From contig JABLXJ010000001.1 of the NCBI GenBank assembly GCA_013178125.1, positions 1 through 64,000 of the forward strand: 64,000 nucleotides of DNA, in the 5' to 3' direction. Made by a program: the position numbers and the translations under genes. The notes under the pieces were generated by a model. That model was not told where the DNA came from and searched no databases. It saw only the letters and a list, made by a program, of their open reading frames with translations. Numbering within the stretch: the first letter of the stretch is position 1; every line of letters starts with the position of its first letter. Below are positions 19,003-26,830 of this stretch, in pieces. Source of the stretch: Bacillota bacterium. Its GTDB lineage: Bacteria > Bacillota > SHA-98 > Ch115 > JABLXJ01.

Positions 19003-19261
19003 AGTCGGCCGTGAAAGTGGCCGAGCGCAGGTTTTCCCTAGACAATAGTTGCACGTTTAATCCTCGGGTTTTTGAGAATATAGAATCCTTGATTCAGCGT
19101 CCAAACGTTTTTGTGGTATACTTGCCCTTGCCACGAGGCTCTGCCACCTTCGGCGCTGTTTTGCACTAAAATAAGCATACCAGAGAGTAGGTCTCCGCGG
19201 TTCTCTCATCTTCTGGATGTGTTACCTTTCAAATAGCGCCGCGGAGTTTCCGGGGAGGCAT
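19003..19261. other. Intergenic region
   Basis: Nothing recognised. Confidence 0.4.
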
Positions 19262-19521
19262 TCAACATAGTAAAGACCTTCGGAGAAAAGACCATCAGAG
19301 ACTTTACCTTGATGCTTCTCTACCTTACCTCCTGGCAGGAGGATGATCCTCCATTTGACGCCCGCAGGAGCTGGAGGGCTACCCCTTTGAGGTCCTGAAC
19401 CAGCTTACGGAGGAAGGTCTGATCTACGGGAGCCGGAGCGCAAAATCTGTATGGTTCACCGAGAAGGGGGAGAAGGAGGCGAAGGCTCTTCTTGTGAAGT
19501 ACGGTATAGGGGAGAGCCCAT
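19262..19521 (+). pseudogene. DUF6429-like gene, copy 2, with one-base deletion
   Basis: Frame 1 gives 'VKTFGEKTIRDFTLMLLYLT' then 'SWQEDDPPFDARRSW'; after a single-base deletion near 19374 frame 2 continues 'GYPFEVLNQLTEEGLI' and '...VWFTEKGEKEAKALLVKYGI'. Comparison with copy 1 (TGGAAGGGCTA versus TGGAGGGCTA) shows the missing base. No ATG is in place at the beginning (ATA at about 19268 follows a GGGGAGG). Confidence 0.6.
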
Positions 19522-19525
19522 AACC

Positions 19526-19580
19526 GCTTCACAACCACCTCACCGCCGAGGAGATCGATTACGTCGCCGGCACCCTATTA
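19526..19580 (+). pseudogene. 3' scrap of a DegT-type aminotransferase gene
   Basis: The frame reads 'PLHNHLTAEEIDYVAGTL', corresponding to 'PFHNHLTAEEMDYVAEVL' at the end of the intact aminotransferase (about 23236-23290). Only this C-terminal piece remains. Confidence 0.6.
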
Positions 19581-19912
19581 GCCAGGCTAGCAGCGTTGTA
19601 TGGATATACGATTGACTACTTCCTGGGAGAAGCGGGCGAGGAAGAGCAAGTCAACATCTCTTTCCACGCGGAGGATGTGGGCGAGGCAGACTTGAAGATT
19701 ATTGCATGGGCGAAAGATTTCGTTATGGCTACCGATAAACTGGAAAGGATTTTGAGAGGAGGGCGTCGGCATCATTGGTCGCTGTCCAGCTGTCCAGTCC
19801 GCATGATGGCCGCGAATCTGACGGATCTTCTGATCGCAGGATCGCAAAGCCCTCTGCTAAAGCCCTCCGCTAGTTCCAGCTGGCACGGGCTGGATAGGAA
19901 TCCATTTTAACT
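19581..19912 (+). pseudogene. 5'-truncated XRE-type regulator remnant
   Basis: In frame with the preceding scrap: 'LAALYGYTIDYFLGEAGEEE', 'NISFHAEDVGEADLKIIAWAKDF'. This is the stretch that follows the helix-turn-helix in XRE regulators paired with ImmA/IrrE peptidases. The helix-turn-helix is missing, and from about 19770 onward the frame is low in similarity to anything. Confidence 0.5.
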
Positions 19913-19969
19913 GAAGAACTCTTGTTATGGGGGACAAAAATGGCAAAACCACACCCTGATTTGGGTATG

Positions 19970-19996
19970 AAAAAAGCCGCCCTGTTGAGCGGTTTT
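19970..19996 (-). terminator. Bidirectional rho-independent terminator
   Basis: AAAAAAG-CCGC-CCTGTTGA-GCGG-TTTT: a four-base-pair GC stem extended by A/T pairs. On the minus strand it has a run of six T's and ends the XRE-nucleotidyltransferase operon. Confidence 0.55.
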
Positions 19997-20010
19997 AGGT
20001 GGTTTCGCGT

Positions 20011-20127
20011 TTATCTGCTGATGTCCTGGCTTCGATTAATTACTCGCAATTCATGGAGGATGACTTCTTTGAATTTCTTCAGGTCGTTGTTGGCGATATC
20101 CCCAAATGATCTCAGCATCCAATACAT
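20011..20127 (-). CDS. Possible 38-residue protein at the end of the XRE-MNT operon
   Basis: From ATG 20127 a frame encodes 38 residues, helical and basic ('FGDIANNDLKKFKEVILHEL'). It lies 23 nt after the nucleotidyltransferase stop and just before the terminator. No ribosome-binding site is visible, so it could equally be the remains of a third (HEPN-like) gene. Low certainty. Confidence 0.25.
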   Translation of the reverse strand: MYWMLRSFGDIANNDLKKFKEVILHELRVINRSQDISR

Positions 20128-20150
20128 GAAGGATATGCATGAGGATAATC

Positions 20151-20465
20151 TTAGTTTTCTGCTCTTTCATAGACCGGTCTCGCTTTTCTCAAAATATCGT
20201 AGCCGAACTTTTTTTCCAAGTCACGGGCTTGGTTGATAGTAATGACATCCACCGCTGTGCCTGCCGCCTGCTTGATGTCCTGTATCATGGATATGAATTG
20301 AAGCCCCATAGAAGCATTCAATTCCACCAGCACGTCCAAATCACTTCCGGTGGTTTGCGCACCTTCGGCAAAGGAACCAAATATGAATGCGCGGCTGATC
20401 TGCGGGTATTTATTTATAATAGCGTTGCGGACGACTGTCGCAGCTTCCGCAAAAGTTGCAACCAT
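20151..20465 (-). CDS. MNT-type nucleotidyltransferase
   Basis: 104 residues. 'RAFIFGSFAEGAQTTGSDLDVLVEL' holds the GS...D-x-D motif (Gly-Ser near residue 30, Asp-x-Asp near 42). The real start is ATG 20465 with GGGAAGAGAG upstream; a longer open frame reaching to 20585 overlaps the XRE gene and has no start signal. It follows the XRE gene by 17 nt. In the common arrangement the nucleotidyltransferase pairs with a HEPN toxin, but here the upstream partner is an XRE regulator and no full HEPN gene follows. Confidence 0.8.
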   Translation of the reverse strand: MVATFAEAATVVRNAIINKYPQISRAFIFGSFAEGAQTTGSDLDVLVELNASMGLQFISMIQDIKQAAGTAVDVITINQARDLEKKFGYDILRKARPVYERAEN

Positions 20466-20482
20466 GCTGCTCTCTTCCCTCT

Positions 20483-20797
20483 TTATATTATTGCAATATA
20501 CCGTTGCACCAGTTCGGGATTCTTTTTGAGCATATCCATCATGCGCAATGCCGGTCCCTGCGGGGTGTTTTTGCCCGATTCCCAAGCCTCGACCGTCTTG
20601 ATGGATACGCCGAGAATGTTGGAGAAGACCAATTGTGTCAGCTCCAACGAATTGCGTATGGCCTTAATTTCAGTAGGACTATATTGCGGCAACGGCGCAA
20701 CAGTAATTTTTTTTGTTCCAGCCTTCACCAGCTTTTGAGCTTTGCAATCTACGGCTTGCTGCAAGCCGGTTTTCGTGTTCGCCAAGGCCTTGCTCAC
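20483..20797 (-). CDS. XRE/HigA-like helix-turn-helix regulator
   Basis: 104 residues with a HigA/MqsA-C-terminal-like helix-turn-helix: 'YSPTEIKAIRNSLELTQLVF', 'LGVSIKTVEAWESGKNTPQG' at residues 39-80. GTG 20797 has AAGGAAG upstream. First gene of a two- or three-gene operon under a consensus promoter whose spacer contains a palindrome, which suggests autoregulation. Such proteins usually act as antitoxins or operon repressors. Confidence 0.8.
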   Translation of the reverse strand: MSKALANTKTGLQQAVDCKAQKLVKAGTKKITVAPLPQYSPTEIKAIRNSLELTQLVFSNILGVSIKTVEAWESGKNTPQGPALRMMDMLKKNPELVQRYIAII

Positions 20798-20869
20798 GGA
20801 CTTCCTTCTTTCTTAACAATTCCGGAAGTATTAAACATTCTATTGATATATTCTATAACTTTTCTCTTG

Positions 20870-20897
20870 CATTATACCCTATACAATAGGGGTGTCA
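20870..20897 (-). promoter_or_regulatory. Consensus promoter with palindrome in spacer
   Basis: On the minus strand TTGACA (20897-20892), 16-bp spacer, TATAAT (20875-20870). The spacer contains CCCTA-TTGTA-TAGGG, a 5-bp-arm inverted repeat, placed to block RNA polymerase if bound, probably by the XRE protein. Confidence 0.8.
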
Positions 20898-20947
20898 AGC
20901 ATGCGGGGCTACTAAGACTAAACTTAACTCATGATATAGGTTGCCAC

Positions 20948-20973
20948 ATTGTTACAAGAGATTGTTACAAGAG
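20948..20973. repeat. 13-bp tandem repeat
   Basis: ATTGTTACAAGAG at 20948-20960 and 20961-20973, perfect copies; each contains the palindrome TTGTTACAA-like core. Confidence 0.85.
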
Positions 20974-20981
20974 GCTGGACG

Positions 20982-21081
20982 TGCTGCATCTTGCAGCATA
21001 TCTTTAAAAAGCATGCTGCACTACGCAGCATGTTCTGGCGGGATGTGTTGCAGCCTGCAGCATCAGGGGGTCCGATGCTGC
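20982..21081. repeat. Cluster of three GCAGCA/TGCTGC palindromes
   Basis: IR1: TGCTGCA (20982-20988) / TGCAGCA (20992-20998). IR2: CATGCTGC (21012-21019) / GCAGCATG (21025-21032). IR3: GCAGCATC (21057-21064) / GATGCTGC (21074-21081). All arms are perfect. The region has no gene. Confidence 0.8.
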
Positions 21082-21191
21082 TAACTTCAGCCCCAATGCC
21101 CGCGTGGATAAAAAGGCCGCTAATAATGATTTGCTGCAAATCTACGGAAATTCACGTGCCGAAAACCCTCCTATACGCCAAATTGCTGCCC

Positions 21192-21220
21192 TTGACTATT
21201 TGCCCTGTTTGGCTTACCAT
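21192..21220 (+). promoter_or_regulatory. Candidate promoter of vapBC
   Basis: TTGACT (21192-21197), 17-bp spacer, TACCAT (21215-21220). The -10 is weak. Confidence 0.4.
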
Positions 21221-21243
21221 GGAGTAAGAAAACCGGGAGGTGG
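21207..21243 (+). repeat. Promoter-proximal repeat, copy 1 (before vapB)
   Basis: GTTTGGCTTACC, then A/G-rich AGAAAACCGGGAGG. A diverged copy is at 22097-22136 before the DegT gene, so the two flank the vapBC cassette as direct repeats. Confidence 0.6.
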
Positions 21244-21248
21244 CCAAA

Positions 21249-21545
21249 GTGGAAGGCACATATGTATCATCAAAGGGGCAGGTCGTCATACCAAAAGCGG
21301 TTAGGGATGCAGCGGGTCTTAGGGTTGGAACCAGACTCAAAGTTACTCTGGAGGAAGGCGGGATCTTGCTTACTCCCGTGCGTGCGGCAACTGTCGATGC
21401 CCTATATGGCCGCTTTAAGGGTCAAGACTTTATTGCCGATCTGGAAGTTGAACATCGGATCGAGGTTCAGAGAGATTCCGAAATCGGGGCACCGCGAAGG
21501 GCCTCCGGAAGGTCGACCAACGCAAAGGGGGTTCGAAAACCTTGA
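21249..21545 (+). CDS. vapB: AbrB/MazE-type antitoxin (VapB)
   Basis: 98 residues. The N-terminal SpoVT-AbrB swapped-hairpin domain is clear: 'YVSSKGQVVIPKAVRDAAGL' followed by 'VGTRLKVTLEEGGILLTP'. GTG 21249 is chosen since GGGAGGTGG ends 5 nt upstream; GTG 21240 overlaps that site. The C-terminal tail (from residue 55) is the toxin-binding part. It overlaps vapC by 4 nt. Confidence 0.85.
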   Translation: MEGTYVSSKGQVVIPKAVRDAAGLRVGTRLKVTLEEGGILLTPVRAATVDALYGRFKGQDFIADLEVEHRIEVQRDSEIGAPRRASGRSTNAKGVRKP

Positions 21546-21997
21546 CTCCATCTAGAGTGACCCTTGATTCCTGGGACATCCTGGCATGGCTCCAAGGTGA
21601 GCCTTCAGGCAGCATAGTGAGAGACCTTTTAATGTGGTGCACGGGAGAGGCCTCAGCTGGTGAGTCCCTGGAATCCATATTTCAGCCGGCCGGTGGGCCT
21701 CCAGAGGTGTTTCTCAATATCATAAACCTTGGAGAGGTGTTCTACATTCTGGGGAGAAAGCTCGGGGAGCGGACCGCTTTCGAAACTATACGACAGGTTC
21801 AAGCCATGCCTTTAGAGATCGTTCCAGCCGATGGTGAGACAGTCTTTGATGCCGCACGTATAAAGATCAGAAATCGTATATCATATGCTGACGCATTCGC
21901 CATCGTCACCGCCCAAAAGAAGGGCGCCATACTTCTGACAGGCGATCCTGAGATGCGGGATGTGGCAGAGGTCAAGGTTCATTATATGCGGAAATAA
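21542..21997 (+). CDS. vapC: PIN-domain toxin RNase (VapC)
   Basis: 151 residues with the PIN acidic residues: Asp in 'TLDSWDILAWL', Glu in 'NLGEVFYIL', Asp in 'SYADAFAIVTAQ' and Asp in 'LLTGDPEM'. VapC toxins cut tRNA or rRNA and are neutralised by VapB. There is an insert (residues about 38-55, 'GEASAGESLESIFQPAGGPP') longer than usual, which may alter substrate choice. Coupled to vapB by ATGA-type overlap. Confidence 0.88.
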   Translation: MTPSRVTLDSWDILAWLQGEPSGSIVRDLLMWCTGEASAGESLESIFQPAGGPPEVFLNIINLGEVFYILGRKLGERTAFETIRQVQAMPLEIVPADGETVFDAARIKIRNRISYADAFAIVTAQKKGAILLTGDPEMRDVAEVKVHYMRK

Positions 21998-22096
21998 TAT
22001 GCGGAGATTTTGGCTATCTGGCCAAAAGGAGCGGTAAAATCCGAGTGACCCGAACCGTAAGCGCATCGTGCTGTCCGTGAAAACCCCGCACTAGCG

Positions 22097-22136
22097 TTTG
22101 GCTTACCTTAGAGCAGAAAAACCGCGAGGCAGCGGC
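22097..22136 (+). repeat. Promoter-proximal repeat, copy 2 (before DegT)
   Basis: GTTTGGCTTACC then AGAAAAACCGCGAGG; diverged copy of 21207-21243. Confidence 0.6.
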
Positions 22137-22170
22137 TATTATAGGCTTAACCGGGTAGGAGGCGCCTTTT

Positions 22171-23322
22171 GTGCAAGTTCACCTTTCGCGACCGGATATC
22201 ACCGAAAAGGAAATCACCATCGTCAATGAAGTCATTCATTCCCCAATCCTGGCTCTCGGCCCGAAGATGGTGGAGTTTGAACGAGCTGTTGCGGACTATG
22301 TTGGGCGCAAGCATGCAATCGCCGTGAACAGCGGCACCAGCGGCCTGCACCTTCTGGTGAGGGCGTTCGGAATAGGGGAGGGCGATGAGGTCATCACTAC
22401 GCCGTTCAGCTTCATCGCATCCAGCAACTGCATACTGTATGAGCGGGCGAGACCTGTCTTTGTGGATATCGAGCCCGATACTGGCAACATAGATCCCAGC
22501 CTCATAGAGGCCGCCATCACCCCACGGACAAAGGCCATTCTGCCTGTTGATGCCTTTGGCCAACCTGCGCACCTCGACGTGATCCGGGAGATCGCCAGGT
22601 GTCATGGGCTCGTGGTTATTGAGGATGCCTGCGAGGCTATAGGTTCGGAATATAGGGGTGTTAAGGCTGGAAGTGGTGCCTTTTCTGATGCTGCGGTGTT
22701 TGCGTTCTACCCGAATAAACAGATCACGACTGGCGAGGGCGGGATGATCGTTACCGACGACGATGAGGTGGCGCGGCTCTGCCATAGCATGCGCAATCAG
22801 GGCAGGGGAGAGGCGGGTGTGTGGCTGGCCCATGAGCGGCTGGGCTACAACTACCGCATGGACGAGCTTTCGGCTGCCCTCGGGGTTGCACAGATGTCGC
22901 GCATTGATGAGATCGTCGCGAAGCGGCAGCGCGTGGCTGAGATGTATGCGGAACGGCTCGCCGGGATCCTGGGGGTGCGCCTGCCGTACGTGGCACCCGA
23001 GGTGACGCGGATGAGCTGGTTCGTGTATGTGATTCGGGTCGGCGTGAGCGAGCCCATCCCTGAGCGCCAGTCCGCCGTGCGGGACCATGTCATGAAGCGA
23101 TTCCAGGAGGCAGGGATCGGCTGCCGCCCGTACTTCACCCCCATCCACCTGCAGCCATTCTACCGCGCCAAGTTTGGCTTCAAAGAGGGAGACTTCCCCA
23201 TCACCGAGCTCGCCGGGCGCACCAGCATCGCCATCCCATTCCATAACCATCTTACGGCGGAGGAGATGGACTATGTGGCCGAGGTGCTGGAGAGGGCGGT
23301 GGGGGATGCGTGGTTTCATTGA
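22171..23322 (+). CDS. DegT/DnrJ/EryC1/StrS-family sugar aminotransferase
   Basis: 383 residues, usual length. The PLP-dependent fold is complete: 'AVNSGTSGLHLLVRAFGIGEGDEVITTPFSF' holds the phosphate-binding Ser/Thr, 'VIEDACEAIGSEY' the Asp that pairs with the PLP nitrogen, and 'FYPNKQITTGEGGM' the Schiff-base Lys. These enzymes add an amino group to keto-sugar nucleotides for surface polysaccharides. GTG 22171 follows TAGGAGG by 7 nt. No epimerase or glycosyltransferase is adjacent, so the sugar is unknown; a C-terminal scrap of a related gene is at 19526. Confidence 0.88.
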   Translation: MQVHLSRPDITEKEITIVNEVIHSPILALGPKMVEFERAVADYVGRKHAIAVNSGTSGLHLLVRAFGIGEGDEVITTPFSFIASSNCILYERARPVFVDIEPDTGNIDPSLIEAAITPRTKAILPVDAFGQPAHLDVIREIARCHGLVVIEDACEAIGSEYRGVKAGSGAFSDAAVFAFYPNKQITTGEGGMIVTDDDEVARLCHSMRNQGRGEAGVWLAHERLGYNYRMDELSAALGVAQMSRIDEIVAKRQRVAEMYAERLAGILGVRLPYVAPEVTRMSWFVYVIRVGVSEPIPERQSAVRDHVMKRFQEAGIGCRPYFTPIHLQPFYRAKFGFKEGDFPITELAGRTSIAIPFHNHLTAEEMDYVAEVLERAVGDAWFH

Positions 23323-23512
23323 TGATGCACTTGTAGTCATGCAGCAGTTTATTCAGAGCATAGAGCGCCTACTCGAGGATTCTTGCAATAATCTGGCTTG
23401 ATTCACGCTTTCGTTAGATACGTTTTGAGGTATTCCCCGCATCTGCTGCATCTTCTATCCAGGTATAGAGTGCGCTGCATCGAACGGAGCCCTAGGATCC
23501 CCGGGATAATGG

Positions 23513-24025
23513 CTAAAACGTAAAGCCTTTCCCGAAGCCGTCCAGGAAGAAGACATTGCTCTTATCTTTGCGAGGGCGGGCTTGGGGTGTCTCAGCGGGC
23601 TTGCCTATGGGTGTGAGGGCGATAACCCTCATTTCTCTAGGAATCCCGAGGACCTCCTTCACTTTATCCTCATCGAAAGCCCCGATCCAGCAAGTTCCAT
23701 ACCCGAGCGAGCTTGCCACAAGGATCATGGTTTGCATGGCGATAGTCACATCGACAGCGTACCACTTCTGACTTTCGCTCGGCACGCCTATTCCTGCAAG
23801 TATAACTGCGGCATCCGCCATCCAGGTTTGCCCGTTGCATGCAAGGGCCACCCTTTGTCTTATCTCTGGGTCCCTGACGACCACGAATCGCCACGGCTGG
23901 CGGTTGGCCGCTGAGGGTGCTGTCCGGCCGGCTTCTAAGATTTTGGCAAGGTCATCATCAGGTATGCCTTCTTCGAGATATCTACGCACGCTACGCCTCA
24001 TTAGGGCTATAGAATATGTATCCAT
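23513..24025 (-). CDS. Nitroreductase-family flavoprotein
   Basis: 170 residues, FMN-dependent nitroreductase fold: 'MRRSVRRYLEEGIPDDDL' (FMN phosphate-binding Arg residues), 'TAPSAANRQPWRFVVV', 'GYGTCWIGAFDEDKVKEVLGI' and 'ALTPIGKP'. GGAG precedes the ATG at 24025. It follows a small Cys-rich gene by 26 nt on the same strand, so a redox pair is possible. Physiological substrate unknown. Confidence 0.88.
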   Translation of the reverse strand: MDTYSIALMRRSVRRYLEEGIPDDDLAKILEAGRTAPSAANRQPWRFVVVRDPEIRQRVALACNGQTWMADAAVILAGIGVPSESQKWYAVDVTIAMQTMILVASSLGYGTCWIGAFDEDKVKEVLGIPREMRVIALTPIGKPAETPQARPRKDKSNVFFLDGFGKGFTF

Positions 24026-24051
24026 GTAGAATCGCTCCTATCATATCATAA

Positions 24052-24219
24052 TTATAAAAAATAGCCTGGACCGATCTTTTTTGGAAATTCCTTTACTGCT
24101 CGGTGGACCCTGTCGAGGAATTGAGAAAAGCTATCCACATCCGGCTTTTCGAGCTTTTTCCTGGTACAGATATTATATTTGCTAGGGCACAGGCAAATGC
24201 AACCAGCCTCCTCAGACAT
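24052..24219 (-). CDS. 55-residue Cys-rich protein
   Basis: From ATG 24219 the frame gives a small protein starting 'MSEEAGCICLCPSKYNICTR', with Cys at 7, 9, 11 and 18, then a charged helical tail ending 'KKIGPGYFL'. The Cys arrangement resembles short DUF2769-type proteins and could bind a metal or Fe-S cluster. Ribosome-binding site weak. Placed directly upstream of the nitroreductase, probably co-transcribed. Function unknown. Confidence 0.5.
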   Translation of the reverse strand: MSEEAGCICLCPSKYNICTRKKLEKPDVDSFSQFLDRVHRAVKEFPKKIGPGYFL

Positions 24220-24786
24220 CCCGGGTAGCCTATTCTCATTCTCACGCTCAGCACCCTCCCTTGTGGGGTGTTGTCATCCCTGAACTACATCCTGAACTAC
24301 GTGCTCATGCCAGCATCCCCACATGTTTCGTATTTAAATCTTACCATATCCTGAATGAGTTGAAAATCTGATTTTGCCGCATGACACGTTGGAGGCTGCC
24401 GGCTGATTGCCGGGTTCATTCAGCATCAGCCTCAGCACCAGGTCTTTTGCCCTATTTCTGTTCTGGATAGGTGGAAACTGTTCTGGAGAAGTGGAAACCT
24501 CTCAAATCTTAGGAGGTATTATTCCACTTATGTCGAATAGTGGAAGAGGCTCGTAATGGGAAGAGGTTCGGATCGATAATTGATACTCGGAATGATAAAC
24601 GGGTGGACGAATAATTTTAGGTGGCTAAATGATTTAAGTGGTTGAATGATTTAAGATGAATAATAAAGGGAGCGCCCGACATAGCTGCAATGCGGTAGCA
24701 ACATCGCGGTAGCAACATAATGACATCGCGGCAGCAACGCAATGATCAAGTGATTAAGCGGGGGCGGGGGCTCGGGGTGGATAGTC
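24220..24786. other. Intergenic region upstream of the CapD-like gene
   Basis: No gene seen except a 9-codon start-stop unit at 24530 after AGGAGG. It contains a 20-bp tandem repeat and, at 24690-24740, several GGTAGCAACA repeats. Confidence 0.5.
24458..24497. repeat. 20-bp tandem repeat
   Basis: CTGTTCTGGATAGGTGGAAA (24458-24477) and CTGTTCTGGAGAAGTGGAAA (24478-24497), 18 of 20 identical. It resembles repeated ends of insertion sequences, but no transposase is adjacent. Confidence 0.8.
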
Positions 24787-26778
24787 ATGAGCCGGAACCT
24801 TAAGACAGCCTTTCTTATATTCTGCGACCTTATATGCATCCTAATCGCGAGCATACTGGCCTTCCTGATCCGGTTTGACTTTGTCATCCCGGTGAAATTC
24901 TTTGGGACGTTCGCGCGCACCCTTCCCTTTTTGATCCCGATTCGCATAGGAAGTTACTATATCTTCGGCCTCTACAACCGGCTCTGGCAATACGCGAGCG
25001 TCCGGGAGATATGGATCATTGTCAAGGCAGGGACTATCGCGTCATTGGGGGACTGGCTTTTCCTCCATAGCCTGCAGAAGACGGGGTTCCCTCGAAGCAT
25101 TACCCTCCTGATATGGCTCTTGAACATCATCCTTGTGGGGGGAATCAGGTTCCTAATACGTTTTCGCCACGAATTCGCCCCTAAGGGCCTTACTGGTGGT
25201 ACCGGTGGATCCACCAATGGCTCCAATGGTGGAAGCAAAATTTGGCTCCGGGGGCTGCGCGGGCCACACAGGCTACGGACTTTGATAATAGGGGCGGGCC
25301 AGGCCGGAAATATCGTGGCGAGGGAGTTGCGCTCCCACAGGGAGTTGCCGTACGAGGCCGTGGGGTTCATCGATGATGACCCTTCTAAACAGGGTTACAG
25401 GATAGCAGACCTCCCCGTTCTCGGCACCCACCGGGACCTGCCCCGGATCATTAGGAGCCATAACGTCAGGGAGGTTATAATAGCCATGCCCTCGGCCCCC
25501 GGCAGCGTGGTTAAGGAGATTGTCGAAATATGTAAAGGCCAGGGGGTTAACCTCAAAACACTGCCGGGGATGTACGAGCTCATCAACGGCAAGGTAAGTG
25601 TCAGGGCCATACGTGATGTGCAGATCGAGGACCTCCTGCGCCGGGATGAAATCAGGGTGGATCTCAAGAGCATTGCCGGTTACCTGTGTGGCGAGCGGGT
25701 GCTGGTGACAGGGGCTGGTGGCTCTATAGGATCTGAGCTGTCCAGGCAGATCGCAAGGTTCAACCCAGCGGAGCTCATTCTTTTGGGGCATGGCGAGAAT
25801 AGCATATACGAGATAGAGATGGAATTCAGGGCCACACGGCCTGATGTCAGAATAGCCCCGGTTATCGCCGATATAAGGGATCAGGATAAGATAGACAAGG
25901 TTTTTAGCCGGTTCAGGCCGGATGTGGTATTTCACGCGGCCGCTCACAAACATGTCCCCTTGATGGAGGCGAATCCCGACGAAGCTATGACGAATAACAT
26001 CTTCGGGACCTGGAATGTAGCCTCGGCCGCTGATAGATACGGTGCCAAGAGATTTGTGTTGATTTCAACTGATAAAGCGGTAAACCCAACGAGCGTAATG
26101 GGTTGCACGAAGCGCGCCGCCGAGATCGTGATCCAGATGCTCAACAGGACAAGCAAGACTAAATTTGTGGCGGTGAGGTTTGGTAATGTCCTGGGGAGCC
26201 GGGGTAGCGTGGTCCCGCTTTTCAAGAAGCAGATAGCTCTCGGAGGGCCCGTCACCGTGACGCACCCCGATATGATGCGATATTTCATGACCATCCCCGA
26301 AGCCGTGCAACTCGTGATACAGGCGGCTGCAATGGGGGAGGGCGGGGAGATATTTGTGCTTGACATGGGGCAACCCGTGAGGATTTTGGATATGGCGAGG
26401 GATCTCATCAGGCTCTCCGGGTTTGAGCCGGACCGTGATATCAAGATCGAGTTTGTCGGGGTGCGGCCTGGCGAGAAGCTTTTTGAGGAGCTTCTCACGG
26501 CCGCGGAGGGCACGGTAGCTACCCGGCATAAGCGGATATTCATCGCCAAGGGCAATCCGGCCTTCGACGGGACCCTCGAGGAATTCTTCGAAACCTGCCG
26601 CCAGATCGCGACCGCAGGCGCGGGCGAGGGCGCGGGGGATGCCCTTGTGAGCTGGATAAGGCAGTTGACTGATGCCGGGACGAACTGGGCGAATGGCGAT
26701 TTTAGGGCGGGGACGAGCGGCACCCCCCGGGGGAATGGCAATCCCGGAGCGAGTAGCCAAGGGAGGTCAGGCCGCTGA
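24787..26778 (+). CDS. CapD/FlaA1-type nucleotide-sugar epimerase/dehydratase
   Basis: 663 residues. Four N-terminal membrane helices (residues 8-120), a first Rossmann-like domain (150-290, 'TLIIGAGQAGNIVARELR') and a C-terminal SDR domain with 'VLVTGAGGSIGSEL' near 308 and the 'NPTSVMGCTKR' block near 437-447, whose Lys is catalytic. Such proteins make the first sugar nucleotide for surface polysaccharides (UDP-GlcNAc 4,6-dehydratase class). A Gly/Ser/Asn-rich insert lies at about 137-150, and the tail after residue 610 is Gly/Ala-rich. RBS GGGGTGGA. Stands upstream of the export operon, separated by a minus-strand gene cluster. Confidence 0.88.
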   Translation: MSRNLKTAFLIFCDLICILIASILAFLIRFDFVIPVKFFGTFARTLPFLIPIRIGSYYIFGLYNRLWQYASVREIWIIVKAGTIASLGDWLFLHSLQKTGFPRSITLLIWLLNIILVGGIRFLIRFRHEFAPKGLTGGTGGSTNGSNGGSKIWLRGLRGPHRLRTLIIGAGQAGNIVARELRSHRELPYEAVGFIDDDPSKQGYRIADLPVLGTHRDLPRIIRSHNVREVIIAMPSAPGSVVKEIVEICKGQGVNLKTLPGMYELINGKVSVRAIRDVQIEDLLRRDEIRVDLKSIAGYLCGERVLVTGAGGSIGSELSRQIARFNPAELILLGHGENSIYEIEMEFRATRPDVRIAPVIADIRDQDKIDKVFSRFRPDVVFHAAAHKHVPLMEANPDEAMTNNIFGTWNVASAADRYGAKRFVLISTDKAVNPTSVMGCTKRAAEIVIQMLNRTSKTKFVAVRFGNVLGSRGSVVPLFKKQIALGGPVTVTHPDMMRYFMTIPEAVQLVIQAAAMGEGGEIFVLDMGQPVRILDMARDLIRLSGFEPDRDIKIEFVGVRPGEKLFEELLTAAEGTVATRHKRIFIAKGNPAFDGTLEEFFETCRQIATAGAGEGAGDALVSWIRQLTDAGTNWANGDFRAGTSGTPRGNGNPGASSQGRSGR

Positions 26779-26830
26779 CCACCCAGGGGTATAGACGAGG
26801 CTCTACCCCAAAGCGCATATAAGACTCTAT

